Positions 5,668 to 5,813 of a stretch of DNA of 5,813 nt are shown here, piece by piece. Source of the stretch: an uncultured Sphingomonas sp. (GTDB lineage Bacteria > Pseudomonadota > Alphaproteobacteria > Sphingomonadales > Sphingomonadaceae); the NCBI GenBank assembly GCA_946886645.1, contig CAMPIY010000116.1, positions 1 to 5,813 on the forward strand. Direction: 5' to 3'. The notes under the pieces were generated by a model. That model was given only the letters and a program-made list of their open reading frames with translations. It made no database searches and was not told the DNA's origin. A program made the position numbers and the translations under genes. Numbering within the stretch: position 1 is the first letter of the stretch; each line of letters begins with the position of its first letter.

Positions 5668-5703
5668 CAGATCCTCACGGCAACGGAGGCAAGGAAACGC
5701 GTC

Positions 5704-5813
5704 TTAACGGGCGCCTTCGCGCTCCATCCGCTTGCGCTCCAGCTTGCGGGCGCGGCGGATCGCGGCGGCACGCTCGCGGGCGCGCTTTTCCGACGGCTTC
5801 TCGTAATGACGGC
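5704..5813 (-). CDS. rpsU: 30S ribosomal protein bS21, C-terminal part (cut by window edge)
   Basis: Only the last 35 residues are in the window: [20 protein letters not shown] and a further arginine- and lysine-rich run ending MEREGAR before a TAA at 5706-5704. The [15 protein letters not shown] element matches the conserved core of bS21, a small basic protein of the 30S subunit platform that takes part in initiation and sits near the 3' end of 16S rRNA. The rest is the highly basic helix usual for the family. The start codon, promoter and any upstream gene lie beyond position 5813. The FKBP gene follows after 36 bases on the same strand and may share its transcript. The frame is open from the window edge. 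The family call is firm for so short a piece because of the motif and composition. Confidence 0.9.
   Translation of the reverse strand, partial: RHYEKPSEKRARERAAAIRRARKLERKRMEREGAR

Overview
This window looks like ordinary chromosomal housekeeping DNA from a high-GC alphaproteobacterium, most likely in the order Sphingomonadales. That placement rests on the protein styles (an alphaproteobacterial coxB-ctaD pair, a PyrE of the short 'FVER...LRRGF' class, and a pdxJ-acpS-lepB cluster) and on the strong GC bias at third codon positions. It is an inference; no database was searched. There are nine protein genes, two of them cut by the window edges, and almost no non-coding space. I see no RNA genes, mobile elements, CRISPR arrays or signs of recent transfer.

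Left part (1-1248, minus strand): the cytochrome c oxidase genes coxB (subunit II, CuA-bearing) and then ctaD/coxA (subunit I, only the first 50 codons present), 23 bases apart and probably one transcript. A good promoter candidate for coxB (TTGAGG, 17-base spacer, TATAAG) lies at 1315-1343.

Middle (1249-1427): a 179-base divergent intergenic region between coxB and pyrE. It contains three palindromic elements clustered in 47 bases, one inside the coxB promoter spacer and two beside or over the candidate pyrE promoter. This is the most interesting non-coding signal in the window and a candidate shared operator region.

Plus-strand operon (1428-5172): pyrE (pyrimidine synthesis), pdxJ (vitamin B6), acpS (acyl-carrier-protein activation), lepB (signal peptidase I) and an AI-2E-family membrane protein. 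The genes overlap by 4 bases, abut, or are 6 bases apart, so they are probably co-transcribed and translationally coupled. The first four all use GTG or TTG starts. The usual alphaproteobacterial continuation after lepB (rnc-era) is absent, and the AI-2E-family gene stands in its place.

Right end (5176-5813, minus strand): a membrane-anchored FKBP-type peptidyl-prolyl isomerase, preceded 36 bases upstream by the C-terminal part of rpsU (ribosomal protein bS21). Its 3' end meets the AI-2E-family gene tail to tail with only 3 bases between the stop codons. A GC-only hairpin in the last codons of the AI-2E-family gene may serve as a terminator.

I found no convincing previously undescribed system. 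The findings are local: regulatory palindromes, start-codon choices, gene order and a few protein peculiarities.
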